From NCBI RefSeq assembly GCF_013137895.1, contig NZ_CP053538.1, positions 4,815,663-4,879,662 on the forward strand: a DNA stretch of 64,000 bases. Direction: 5' to 3'. Positions 34,582-42,830 of this stretch are shown piece by piece. Source of the stretch: Hymenobacter taeanensis. Its GTDB lineage: Bacteria; Bacteroidota; Bacteroidia; Cytophagales; Hymenobacteraceae. Numbering within the stretch: position 1 is the first letter of the stretch; each line of letters begins with the position of its first letter. Made by a program: the position numbers and the translations under genes. Below the pieces are notes generated by a model. It was not told the origin of the DNA, did no database searches, and worked only from the letters and a program-made list of their open reading frames with translations.

Positions 34582-34998
34582 ATGAAGAGCTATACTCTAG
34601 CATCTACTATTGCTTTACTAGTAGGCTGGAGTATAGCTATACTTTTCCATGGCATGTTTTCAGTAGTAACAGGAGGCAGTTTGGAAAGTGCTGATACTAT
34701 TGTTGTAGCGTTTTGGTCATTCCTGTTCATGATGCTGGCGAATGGGCTCTTCGTTCAATGGCCAGAGAAATACATTAGCCGGTACTGTCTTTCACATACT
34801 CGACTTAACTTCTTACTTGCCGCAGTAACTTATGCAATAGCATGCTTCTTCACATTGATTGGCTGGCTTTTCCTAAGCACTGAATTTTGGGTAGTTTATA
34901 TAGATGCGGCACTTATTGGCCTAGGATATGGCTTTTGCTTTCCACGTTTCTGGAAGCGGCCTATTTCTAAAAATGCTACACCAACGCCTCTAATCTGA
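34582..34998 (+). CDS. Small four-helix membrane protein, unknown function
   Basis: 138 residues with four predicted membrane helices at about 5-28, 36-58, 76-100 and 106-125. No family is recognised. It starts 5 bp after rlmD and is probably co-transcribed with it. Its codon use is clearly richer in A and T than that of rlmD and the acyltransferase (for example CTA, ACT, GCA, TAT), which suggests separate origin or weak expression. The C-terminal tail is basic (PRFWKRPISKNATPTPLI). Function unknown. Confidence 0.7.
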   Translation: MKSYTLASTIALLVGWSIAILFHGMFSVVTGGSLESADTIVVAFWSFLFMMLANGLFVQWPEKYISRYCLSHTRLNFLLAAVTYAIACFFTLIGWLFLSTEFWVVYIDAALIGLGYGFCFPRFWKRPISKNATPTPLI

Positions 34999-35056
34999 AC
35001 GGCAGCATTACCTACTAGACCTCCCTATACTGCCCGACTTTTATCCATCTTGCTTC

Positions 35057-36343
35057 ATGCGAAGAATTGAGTACCTCGATAGTGTCCGCGGACTCGCTGC
35101 TTTTGCGGTGGTTATTTATCACTTCACTGGCTGGCGGTGGGCCGAGACGATGGAATTCAAACTGGGTGCCATCGTGTTTAACGGCGCCGACGCCGTATCT
35201 CTGTTCTTCGTGCTGAGTGGGCTGGTGCTTTCCTGGAAGTACTTCCACCCTGATGAGTCATTGGCCATAAATGCCGCGCATTACCGCCCCTACGTTATAA
35301 ACCGAGTGGTGCGGTTGTACCTGCCGTTTTTAGCTGCATTGACGGTGTATTATGTATACGGCCACCGCCATGACCCTCTGCGGCAGTTAGTAACTGAGTT
35401 TCTCAAAAACACCTACCATTGGTTTGAGGAGGCGTTGCTGGTGCGGGGCAAGCACGACATTTACGGCCCCGGTTGGACACTAGAGGTGGAAATGGCAGCT
35501 TCGCTGTTTGTACCGTTTCTGGCGTTGCTGCTTCGCCACAGCCGGCAGTTGTTTGTGGGGCTTATGTTGGCTGTGTTATTCATTGGTTCAGGCCTGATCT
35601 TCTGGGGCATCCAACACTTTTGCTTAGGCATGCTCCTAGCCTACTTTTTCCGTCAGATAGAGGCCTACGATATGCGGCAAGCCTCCTGGTATCGGTACCG
35701 CTACCTCGTGTACATTGCCGTACTCGCGCTGTTTTCCATCCGGCATATCACTCGCATCTACCCTATCGGTGACATTGGCAATTACTGGATGGGCATTTTC
35801 AGGCTGGATTTGTTTCACTTCACTGGCCTAGCGTCGGCGCTCATGCTGGCCTTTATAATTAACAGGCCGCAGCTACAGCGTTGGCTTACGGTCCGGCCGC
35901 TGCTATTTCTGGGGCGCATCTCGTATAGTGTGTACTTAGTACACTGGTTCTTTGTGGCCTACGTGATGGACCACTGGAACAAACTTACGGTTCACCTTCC
36001 CGGCCCTACTCAATCTTTTTGGGGTATGCTTGGCCTTACGGTTGTCAGCACCCTTCTTACCGCAACAGTGTTCAATGTGCTGGTAGAGCGGCCGGCTATC
36101 CGGTTGGGGCGTAAGCTCTCTGACCGTCTTACCCCCGAGCTTTGCGCATCCAGCACGCTTCTTAACTCTGCTCCCCTATGGACTACACCAACGACCCCGA
36201 ACTCAACGGCAAATATCTCGGCACCATTACCAAAGACTTTGCGGCCGTTTCTGATACGCTCAGCGAAGCGTCCTCCCAGATCCGCAAGCGGGACATTTCA
36301 AAGTACCCCATTTTTGTTTTTGCTCGCCAAGAGGTGCCGCTAG
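35057..36343 (+). CDS. Acyltransferase family membrane protein (OafA/YrhL type)
   Basis: 428 residues. It opens RRIEYLDSVRGLAAFAVVIYHF, the first helix and catalytic-His region of the acyltransferase 3 family, which transfers acetyl or other acyl groups to sugars of exported glycans. The phrase DAVSLFFVLSGLVLSWKYF and about ten membrane helices to residue ~350 fit the family. It ends the domain at LVERPAIRLGR. The following ~65 residues are rich in Ser, Thr, Pro and Arg with no family resemblance. The final 166 nt overlap the next gene in another frame, so I think the original stop codon was lost and the tail is not conserved. The substrate is unknown. Confidence 0.85.
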   Translation: MRRIEYLDSVRGLAAFAVVIYHFTGWRWAETMEFKLGAIVFNGADAVSLFFVLSGLVLSWKYFHPDESLAINAAHYRPYVINRVVRLYLPFLAALTVYYVYGHRHDPLRQLVTEFLKNTYHWFEEALLVRGKHDIYGPGWTLEVEMAASLFVPFLALLLRHSRQLFVGLMLAVLFIGSGLIFWGIQHFCLGMLLAYFFRQIEAYDMRQASWYRYRYLVYIAVLALFSIRHITRIYPIGDIGNYWMGIFRLDLFHFTGLASALMLAFIINRPQLQRWLTVRPLLFLGRISYSVYLVHWFFVAYVMDHWNKLTVHLPGPTQSFWGMLGLTVVSTLLTATVFNVLVERPAIRLGRKLSDRLTPELCASSTLLNSAPLWTTPTTPNSTANISAPLPKTLRPFLIRSAKRPPRSASGTFQSTPFLFLLAKRCR

Positions 36344-36552
36344 GTGGCCTGTTGATTAACGCCGATGAAGCTAACCTGGAGTGGCACGTTTTTGCCAGCT
36401 ACTTGGAGCTGTTCGTGCAGCAGGGCATCGTAGGTCAGGAGGGCATTGAGGCCTTCCAGAGTACTTACCGCGACGCGGATGAGTATTGCTGCCTGTTTGT
36501 GCTCGATGAGGAATTCACCAACTTCGTGTACATCCCCTACCCGGAAGATTAG
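36178..36552 (+). CDS. Conserved hypothetical cytoplasmic protein
   Basis: 124 residues, acidic. No signal peptide or membrane helix. The pattern is alpha/beta: a helix TKDFAAVSDTLSEASSQIRKR, strands YPIFVFAR and GGLLINADEANLEWHVFAS, helices and a final strand FVYIPYPED. I recall similar ~120-residue proteins in Hymenobacter and relatives but know no function. Codon use is strongly coding, more so than that of the overlapping tail of the acyltransferase. It is followed by a 27-bp terminator hairpin. Confidence 0.78.
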   Translation: MDYTNDPELNGKYLGTITKDFAAVSDTLSEASSQIRKRDISKYPIFVFARQEVPLGGLLINADEANLEWHVFASYLELFVQQGIVGQEGIEAFQSTYRDADEYCCLFVLDEEFTNFVYIPYPED

Positions 36553-36601
36553 GGTCATTGCGAGTGAAACGAAGCAAGGTTCCCTTCTCAAAGCGCGAAC
36601 C

Positions 36602-36660
36602 GTCAACAGAACAAAAGCCCTTACCTCCCGTGCGGAGGTAAGGGCTTTTGTTCTGTTGAC
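36602..36660. terminator. Bidirectional terminator
   Basis: A 27-bp perfect inverted repeat (36602-36628 with 36634-36660) around a 5-nt loop, with core AAAAGCCCTTACCTCC and a TTTTG tail. It lies between convergent genes. Confidence 0.92.
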
Positions 36661-36725
36661 GCTTGCTAACCGCGAGAAGAATAGAATAGATTACTTCGCT
36701 TGGCTCACACTGGCGGTTTCGTTGA

Positions 36726-37757
36726 TTACTCGAAGTGCTGGAATCCCTGCGCGCGAAGCGGTACGGGCTGGCCAGCTTTCGTGATAAGATTAGCGCCTTC
36801 GCTCTTGTCCACCATGTGTCCGATGATGGTGATATCGGGGTGGTTTTTGAGCTTATCGTGAGCAGACAACGGCACGGTGAAGAGCAGTTCGTAGTCCTCG
36901 CCGCCGTTGAGCATGCACATAATGGGGTCGAGGTTAAACTCCTCGGCTACTTCCAGCGTGGGGTTGGCAATGGGCAGATTTTCGGTGAAGATGCGGGCCC
37001 CTGTACCACTGGCCTGGCAGAGGTGCAGTACCTCGGAGGCCAGCCCATCCGAAATATCAATCATGCTGGTGGGCGTCACGCCTAGGTCGCGCAGCTCATG
37101 AATTACGTCCATGCGGGCTTCCGGACGGAGCTGGCGCTGCAGCACGTAGGGGTATTTTTCCAGCTCCGGTTGCGTTTCCGGGTCGGCTTGCCAGGCTTGC
37201 TTTTCCCGCTCCAGAATCTGTAACCCCAGGAATGCACCGCCCAAGTCGCCGGTTACGCAGATGAGGTCGTTGTGGTGGGCACCACTGCGGCGCACAGCTT
37301 TGCCGGCCTCAACCTGGCCTAGCGCCGTGATACCGATGGTGAGCCCTCCGCGGCTGGCAGTGGTGTCGCCGCCTACTAGGTCCACGTTATAGGCTTCACA
37401 GGCCAGGCGCATCCCATCATACAGTTCTTCCACGGCTTCCACTGAAAACCGGGCCCCTACGCTTAGCGCCACCACAATTTGGGTGGGCATGGCATTCATG
37501 GCGGCAATGTCAGACACGTTTACGGCCACTGCCTTGTACCCCAGGTGCTTGAGTGGGCAGAACGTCAGGTCGAAGTGCACGCCTTCTACCAGCAAATCAG
37601 TGCTGATAACAACTTCCTGTCCGGCTGGGGGCGCGAGAATGGCGGCGTCGTCGCCGATGCCCAACACCGTGCTGGGCTGATTGAGAGTAATTGTATTCTG
37701 AATTCGGCGAATCAAACCAAATTCACCTAGTTTATTGAGAGGGGTGATATCACTCAT
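36726..37757 (-). CDS. thiL: Thiamine-phosphate kinase
   Basis: 343 residues from the ATG at 37757 (30 further codons upstream in frame do not fit the family). ThiL phosphorylates thiamine monophosphate to thiamine diphosphate with ATP. Typical features in order are LGEFGLIRRI, GIGDDAA (~34), STDLLVEGVHFD, AVNVSDIAAMNAMP, ALSVG, VGGDTTASRG, TGDLGGAFLGL, MIDISDGLASEVLHL (~215) and MLNGGEDYELLFTV (~265). The Asp-rich motifs bind Mg and ATP. No other thiamine gene or TPP riboswitch is seen nearby, so it stands alone. A perfect TACCTTTG box lies ~58 bp upstream. Confidence 0.95.
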   Translation of the reverse strand: MSDITPLNKLGEFGLIRRIQNTITLNQPSTVLGIGDDAAILAPPAGQEVVISTDLLVEGVHFDLTFCPLKHLGYKAVAVNVSDIAAMNAMPTQIVVALSVGARFSVEAVEELYDGMRLACEAYNVDLVGGDTTASRGGLTIGITALGQVEAGKAVRRSGAHHNDLICVTGDLGGAFLGLQILEREKQAWQADPETQPELEKYPYVLQRQLRPEARMDVIHELRDLGVTPTSMIDISDGLASEVLHLCQASGTGARIFTENLPIANPTLEVAEEFNLDPIMCMLNGGEDYELLFTVPLSAHDKLKNHPDITIIGHMVDKSEGANLITKAGQPVPLRAQGFQHFE

Positions 37758-37815
37758 GCTGGAAAGCTTAAGATGCGGAATTGAGGAGGCAAGCAGTAGG
37801 CCACCTAATGGGCAG

Positions 37816-37823
37816 CAAAGGTA
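37816..37823 (-). promoter_or_regulatory. -7 box of thiL
   Basis: Minus-strand TACCTTTG, 8 of 8 to TAnnTTTG, ending 58 nt before the ATG. No clear -33 TTTG. Confidence 0.55.
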
Positions 37824-38045
37824 CAACGGTGGCCTATAGTGATGCACTATGTAGCTCTACGCTGTGAGTGTGCCCTATAGGTTAGGCCTACACTATGCCC
37901 TCCAACCCTCAGCCTGCCAACTTAGTTTATGCGTAGAACTCAGTGCCTTACCTATTGCGCTATTTCTTGTAGAATTACTATTGGTGGATTGATTGTTTTT
38001 GCCAAGATTTTCGTTGGCATCTTGCTGCAACTTCACTTCGTTTGT

Positions 38046-38630
38046 ATGAAAAACATTATCTGGCTTTTGGTAGCCTTGGTTATGGCAACCACTAGTTGTA
38101 ACCGCAAACCCAAAGCTATTGATCCGGCTTCCAAGGAAGCGGTAAAAACGCAGGTCAATATTCTGCGCGACTCCGTGCGTGACCGGTGGTCAGAAATGGT
38201 GACCAGCGACGACGATAAAATCCGGAACGTGCAACAGGTGCTAGTGGCTCTCGAAGCACAGCCCGGCACCGACCGCGCTCAGCTGGAAGGCCTGCAACGC
38301 GCCACGGCCCGGCTGAAGGACCGGCGCTACACTCAGGAATCCATGGCCGAGTCGGCGCGGATTGATGCTTACGATTCCGCTCAGGACTCCTTGTTGCAGA
38401 TTGTTTACCGCATTGCCCTACCCACCGATCGTCAGCCAACGGAATCTGTTAAAGCCCTCACCGATAAAATTCAGGATGCAGATGGCCAGTTAGTTGGGTT
38501 CAGGGTGCGCTACGACCAAGCTGCCACGCGCCTCAACAACTACCTGCAGGTACACACCGCTGAACTTGACCAACTAGGTGGCCAATACAGTAAACTGAAA
38601 CCATTACCGCTGTTTACTCTGCAGGAATAG
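38046..38630 (+). CDS. Predicted lipoprotein, unknown function
   Basis: 194 residues from the ATG at 38046, chosen because it gives a lipoprotein signal (KNIIWLLVALVMATTSC, with Cys19 as the lipid site); the frame is open 39 codons further upstream. The mature part is almost all helix with long heptad-like stretches (KTQVNILRDSVRDRW, then QLEGLQRATARLKDR, then ALTDKIQDADGQLVG), suggesting a coiled coil or helical bundle on the inner face of the envelope. No family is recognised. A strong terminator follows, so it is a single gene. Confidence 0.75.
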   Translation: MKNIIWLLVALVMATTSCNRKPKAIDPASKEAVKTQVNILRDSVRDRWSEMVTSDDDKIRNVQQVLVALEAQPGTDRAQLEGLQRATARLKDRRYTQESMAESARIDAYDSAQDSLLQIVYRIALPTDRQPTESVKALTDKIQDADGQLVGFRVRYDQAATRLNNYLQVHTAELDQLGGQYSKLKPLPLFTLQE

Positions 38631-38655
38631 CCTGCGTGGTTGCCCCTTCATCAGT

Positions 38656-38686
38656 AGATCCGACGAACTACGTCGGATCTTTTTTT
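38656..38686 (+). terminator. Intrinsic terminator
   Basis: AGATCCGACG (38656-38665) pairs with CGTCGGATCT (38671-38680) around a 5-nt loop, followed by T7. It is 25 bp after the lipoprotein gene. Confidence 0.92.
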
Positions 38687-38833
38687 GCTTGGTACTCAGC
38701 GGTTCGCGAAAAGCCCCATCCCCCATGCAACCTTCTGGGCTACTTCCTGCTCATTCACCTATTAGTCCACAATCCTACTCCTTCCATCATTCCTATCCAG
38801 CTGTTTTTACTCAGAGCATGTGCTATGCTATAG

Positions 38834-38865
38834 AAAAAGGCGACCGGTTTATCGGTCGCCTTTTT
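38834..38865. terminator. Bidirectional terminator
   Basis: AAAAAGGCGACCG (38834-38846) pairs with CGGTCGCCTTTTT (38853-38865) around a 6-nt loop. It lies just downstream of the minus-strand M3 peptidase. Confidence 0.88.
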
Positions 38866-38891
38866 CATTGCTTTAAGGCAAGCTAAGTGGC

Positions 38892-40637
38892 CTAGAGGCG
38901 GGTCATTTCCTCGTGCACGAAGTCGGCCAAGGTGCGCAGGTACGTGGTTGAGAAATCGAAACGGATACCTGCCGCGGCATAGATCTCGCCAATCGGAGCA
39001 GTATAGCCTAACGCCAAAGCACGCTTATAAGCCTCAAGACCCTCTTGTGGGTTTTGGCGGTAGTTGCGCCACACCGCAATAGCGCCCAATTGAGCCATGG
39101 CGTACTCAATGTAGTAGAACGGCACCTCATAGAGGTGCAGCTGCTTCTGCCACAAATACGGTTTGAAGTTTTCCAGGCCTTTCCAGCTCACGGTGCGCTG
39201 GTTAAACTCATCAAAAATCTCTGTCCAGCGCTGGTGGCGTTCTTCCTCCGAGTGCTGCGGGTGCTCATACACCCAATGCTGAAACTTATCGATAGTGGCT
39301 ACCCAGGGGAAGGTTTCCAGCACACTCTCTAAATGAGTTTTCTTGGCCCGGCGCAGCTCATCGGGGTCAGTGAAGAACACATCCCATTGGTCCATGCTCA
39401 TCAGCTCCATGCTCATAGAAGCCAGCTCTGCTACTTCAGATGGCGGGTGCTTATCAGCTGACAGTGGCAAGCGGCGCGTCAGGAAGCTGTGTACAGCGTG
39501 GCCTCCTTCGTGCAACATAGTTACTACATCACGCAGAGAGCTAGTGGCGTTCATGAAAATGAACGGTACACCGGTTTCATCAAGCGGATAGTTATAGCCG
39601 CCGGGAGCTTTCCCCTTCCGGGATTCCAGGTCGAGGTGGCCCATCTGACGCATGGTGCGTAGGCAGTCCCCTAAGAAGGGGTCGAGGTTCTGGAATACCG
39701 TAATGGTCTTCTCCAGCAGTTCTGCACCCGTTTCAAAGGGCCGCAAGGGGGCCTTGCCCGATACGTCTACATCCAGGTCCCAGGGGCGCAGCTCAGGCAG
39801 GTTTAAATCTTGGCGGCGCTCCAAGTCAATATCATCAATCAGAGGCACCACGGTTTCCCTGATGGCCTGGTGAAAGTCAAAACAGTCCTGAGGAGTGTAG
39901 TCGAAGCGGCCAAGGGCCGCGAACATGTAGTCGCGGAAGTTGGCGAAGCCGGCATTGAGAGCCATCTGATGACGCAACCCAATCAGTTCCGTGAACAGGG
40001 CATCAAGGGGCTTTGCATCTTGCAGCCGGCGCGCCTGAATAGCCCGCCAGGCTTCTTCACGCACTGCTCTATCCGTATTTTTCAGACGATCAGCTGCGCG
40101 GGGCAAAGTGATTTCCTCCCCATCCAGGGTCACCGTCATGGCCCCTACTGTGGCGGCATATTGCTGCTGCTTGGTGCTGGTTTCGGTTTTGAGAGGAATA
40201 TTCTCAGAACGGTAGATTTCCAGCGCCTGGCGCACTGAGCGAATAAACACCCGGTACTGCGCCGGATCTAGTTCGGGCAGGTACGCAGAGGCTATCAGTT
40301 TCTCGTTCAGAGCATGATCATAGGGCGCCACGTGGGGCTCAATCTCACTTACAAAGTACTGGAAGGCCTCAGCCCGCGCCTGCTCCTGCGTATCGCAGGT
40401 CATGCGGATGTAGCGCCAGGCCAGATCTTCACTCAACGCCGACTCCAGCTCTGAGCGGTCTAACAGCCAGCGCTCCAGCCCCTGCCCTGAGTCAATGGTC
40501 CGGTCGCGCAACTCAACGAAATATGGTTCAATTGCGGCCCAGTCGGTCACGGTAAACGACTCGGGCAGGTACTGCCGGGGCGGACGCTGCGTGTCGGTAG
40601 CCAAGTCGGCAGCAGTAGTGTCAGAAGTTGGTATCAT
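38892..40637 (-). CDS. M3 family oligoendopeptidase (PepF-like)
   Basis: 581 residues. The zinc site HEGGHAVH is near residue 377, inside MLHEGGHAVHSFLTRR, and the downstream Glu comes with SEVAELASMSMELMS (~400). The N-terminal helical lobe (about 20-320) and the absence of a signal peptide fit the M3B group of cytoplasmic oligopeptidases, which cleave peptides of roughly 6-20 residues. It likely takes part in peptide recycling. Length is near the usual ~570-600. It is transcribed in the same direction as the PaaE-type reductase upstream (69 bp gap), so they may share a transcript, though their jobs do not suggest it. Confidence 0.93.
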   Translation of the reverse strand: MIPTSDTTAADLATDTQRPPRQYLPESFTVTDWAAIEPYFVELRDRTIDSGQGLERWLLDRSELESALSEDLAWRYIRMTCDTQEQARAEAFQYFVSEIEPHVAPYDHALNEKLIASAYLPELDPAQYRVFIRSVRQALEIYRSENIPLKTETSTKQQQYAATVGAMTVTLDGEEITLPRAADRLKNTDRAVREEAWRAIQARRLQDAKPLDALFTELIGLRHQMALNAGFANFRDYMFAALGRFDYTPQDCFDFHQAIRETVVPLIDDIDLERRQDLNLPELRPWDLDVDVSGKAPLRPFETGAELLEKTITVFQNLDPFLGDCLRTMRQMGHLDLESRKGKAPGGYNYPLDETGVPFIFMNATSSLRDVVTMLHEGGHAVHSFLTRRLPLSADKHPPSEVAELASMSMELMSMDQWDVFFTDPDELRRAKKTHLESVLETFPWVATIDKFQHWVYEHPQHSEEERHQRWTEIFDEFNQRTVSWKGLENFKPYLWQKQLHLYEVPFYYIEYAMAQLGAIAVWRNYRQNPQEGLEAYKRALALGYTAPIGEIYAAAGIRFDFSTTYLRTLADFVHEEMTRL

Positions 40638-40706
40638 AGAAAGGTTCTGTACGCGAAAACTTGGGGAACAGATTAGAAAAAGCCAACTACAGTGGCCTAC
40701 TTCCTG

Positions 40707-41816
40707 CTAATCAATTTCAATCACCACATCGCTCGTAAGGGGGTGGCCTACGCAGGTGAGCACGTAGCCCTGGCTGATTTCCCGGTCTGATAGGCCCTCG
40801 CGCTCATCCAGGTGTACTTTACCCGACAGGCATTTGCCGCGACAGGCGGTGCACAGGCCTGCTTGGCAGGAATAAGGCAGGTCAATATCCTGATCGAGGG
40901 CCGCCTCCAGAATGGTCTGGTTGGGCTCTACTTCAATCTTATATTCTGAGCCCTCATAGTTGATAGTTACCGTGCGGGCTACGCTTTGGCCCTCGTCGTC
41001 TGCCGTTGATACATCACCGTGGCCATTAGGCTGGGCGGCCGTGGCTTCGGCGGTATCGGCGGCGGCCACAAAACTTTCGCGGCGGATGCGGCTGGCCGGT
41101 ACTCCCAGCAGCTCCAGGGCAGCTTTTGCTTCCGTCATTAAGCCTTCTGGTCCGCACAGATAGTAGTCTGCCTGTTCGGCCGGAAACTGGTGGCGCTGCT
41201 CCAGAATACGCAGAAGCATGGTGCGGTTAAGGCGGCCCGTGTGTTGGTGCGCCGCAACCGGGCCCGTGGGCTGGCTATACACGTGCTCCACCTGAAAACG
41301 GTTGGGGTATTGCTGCTCCAAACGGCGCAGTTGCTCCCGAAAAATCACCGACTCTTCGTTGCGGTTACCGTAAATCAGGAGTACGTAGCTCTTGGGCTCC
41401 TCTTGTAATACAGCCTTCAGCATGCTCATGAGAGGCGTGATACCTGACCCGGCTCCTACCAATACAAAAGAGCGAGCGGAGTTAGCAGCAGGCTTCAGGG
41501 TAAAGTTGCCAATGGGCGCCATCACTTCCATCTGCTGGCCTACGCGCACCGTATCAAGCAGGTAATTGCTCATCAGCCCGCCCGGCACCCGCTTTACTGT
41601 TACGGCCAGCCGGGGCGCCTCACCGGGGGTGCTGCTCAGAGAATACGCCCGGCGCTCCTTCTTCCCGCCGGGGCCGCAAGGTAAAATAAGGGTCAGAAAC
41701 TGGCCAGGCTCGCAAGTCACGGGCTGGCGGTCTGGGCGTTCAAAGTGGATGGTAACGGCGTCGGAGGTTTCCTGGGTGAGCTCGACTACGTTTAGCGTGA
41801 GGTACTGACTGCTCAT
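40707..41816 (-). CDS. FNR-type reductase with C-terminal 2Fe-2S ferredoxin domain (PaaE-like)
   Basis: 369 residues from the ATG at 41816 (the frame is open 16 codons further). An FAD-binding beta-barrel (about 5-110, with RAYSLSS near 60) is followed by the NAD(P)-binding domain (about 115-245, with VGAGSGITPLMSML and the CGPEG motif) and a plant-type ferredoxin domain (about 275-369), whose cysteines are in SCQAGLCTACRGKC with a distal Cys near LTCVG. This is the order of PaaE, the reductase of the phenylacetyl-CoA epoxidase, and of related multi-component oxygenase reductases. No paaABCD genes are present nearby, so the electron acceptor is not known; a desaturase or another oxygenase are alternatives. 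Confidence 0.87.
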   Translation of the reverse strand: MSSQYLTLNVVELTQETSDAVTIHFERPDRQPVTCEPGQFLTLILPCGPGGKKERRAYSLSSTPGEAPRLAVTVKRVPGGLMSNYLLDTVRVGQQMEVMAPIGNFTLKPAANSARSFVLVGAGSGITPLMSMLKAVLQEEPKSYVLLIYGNRNEESVIFREQLRRLEQQYPNRFQVEHVYSQPTGPVAAHQHTGRLNRTMLLRILEQRHQFPAEQADYYLCGPEGLMTEAKAALELLGVPASRIRRESFVAAADTAEATAAQPNGHGDVSTADDEGQSVARTVTINYEGSEYKIEVEPNQTILEAALDQDIDLPYSCQAGLCTACRGKCLSGKVHLDEREGLSDREISQGYVLTCVGHPLTSDVVIEID

Positions 41817-42035
41817 AGGGTGGTACGGGTACTGGAAATCGGGAGATGGGGAAACTAGTAACAATGAAGGTGGCCTAGGGTTGGCCTGCTACGCAAAGTA
41901 CGGGATTCTGTGCCGGATAGCTTAGCTTGCGCCGGACTTCAACGGAGTGTAAAATCTTGCGTTGGAGGAGTGGCCCCGGTGCTTCATGCTACGCGCTAGG
42001 CCACTTTGGCAGTCTGTTCATCTCTTTCCCACTTT

Positions 42036-42725
42036 ATGCTAGCTCAAATTCTGGAAACTCATCAGCACGAATTTGCCGCCGTGCTGCCCGTTGACCTCAA
42101 TGCCCCCGATGTAGCCCGCCTTGATTTCACGGCAGCCAACCCGTTGCTCCAGAATGCCAACCTGCGCGATACTGCCGCCTTTGAAGAGCTGGTGAGCCAG
42201 CTGCTTGCAGCTCAACATGCGCACATTGGCGTGGGCGGCTACCTCGAGAACCGGGTTATTTACCGCCGCAGCGGCTTGTTTGGCGCGCCCGATCCGGCGG
42301 TGCCTTCCCGCTCGCTCCACCTGGGCGTAGATGTGTGGCTCCGCGCTGGCACCCCCGTACTGGCGCCGCTTGATGCCGTGGTACACAGCGTGCAGGACAA
42401 CGATAACTTCGGCGACTACGGCCCCACCGTAATTCTGGAGCACCAGCTCGAGGACACGACTTTTTATACCCTGTATGGCCATCTTACCCGCCGCGAAACC
42501 CTGTTGCTGCGCCCTGGTATGGCCATTGAAAAAGGCGAAGTATTTACGGAAGTAGGTCCGGCCCCTGAAAACGGTGACTGGCCCCCGCACCTGCACTTTC
42601 AGGTTATCAGTGATATGCTGGGGCTAACGGGGGACTTCCCCGGCGTAGCCCTCCCTGCAGAGCGGGATAAATGGGCCGCTCTCTGCCCCGACCCAAACCT
42701 GATTTTGCAGAGCCAGTGGCTTTAG
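42036..42725 (+). CDS. M23 family (peptidoglycan DD-) metallopeptidase
   Basis: 229 residues from the ATG at 42036; ten more codons upstream are open. The LytM-type zinc site appears as HLGVDV (~95, His and Asp) and HLHFQV (~190, HxH), with the fourth His in TLYGHL (~145). Gly-rich turns and strands fit the family fold. No signal peptide is seen, which is unusual for a cell-wall hydrolase, so it may act on another substrate or be exported by an unclear path. Similar cytoplasmic-looking M23 domains occur in Bacteroidota alone or fused to aminotransferase-like enzymes. It is a single gene with a strong terminator. Confidence 0.83.
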   Translation: MLAQILETHQHEFAAVLPVDLNAPDVARLDFTAANPLLQNANLRDTAAFEELVSQLLAAQHAHIGVGGYLENRVIYRRSGLFGAPDPAVPSRSLHLGVDVWLRAGTPVLAPLDAVVHSVQDNDNFGDYGPTVILEHQLEDTTFYTLYGHLTRRETLLLRPGMAIEKGEVFTEVGPAPENGDWPPHLHFQVISDMLGLTGDFPGVALPAERDKWAALCPDPNLILQSQWL

Positions 42726-42778
42726 GCCAGGTACACATGCAGCAAGCCTAGAGCAGCCACCTTAGTATGTGACAAACA

Positions 42779-42810
42779 AAAAGGCCCCGCACAGTAGTGC
42801 GGGGCCTTTT
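42779..42810. terminator. Bidirectional terminator
   Basis: AAAAGGCCCCGCAC (42779-42792) pairs with GTGCGGGGCCTTTT (42797-42810) around a 4-nt loop, between convergent genes. Confidence 0.93.
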
Positions 42811-42830
42811 GCTTAGCTCTGGTAAAGCGC

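Noticed and set aside
37758..38045. TPP riboswitch before thiL
   Set aside because: I could not find the conserved CTGAGA core or the rest of the thi-box on the minus strand.
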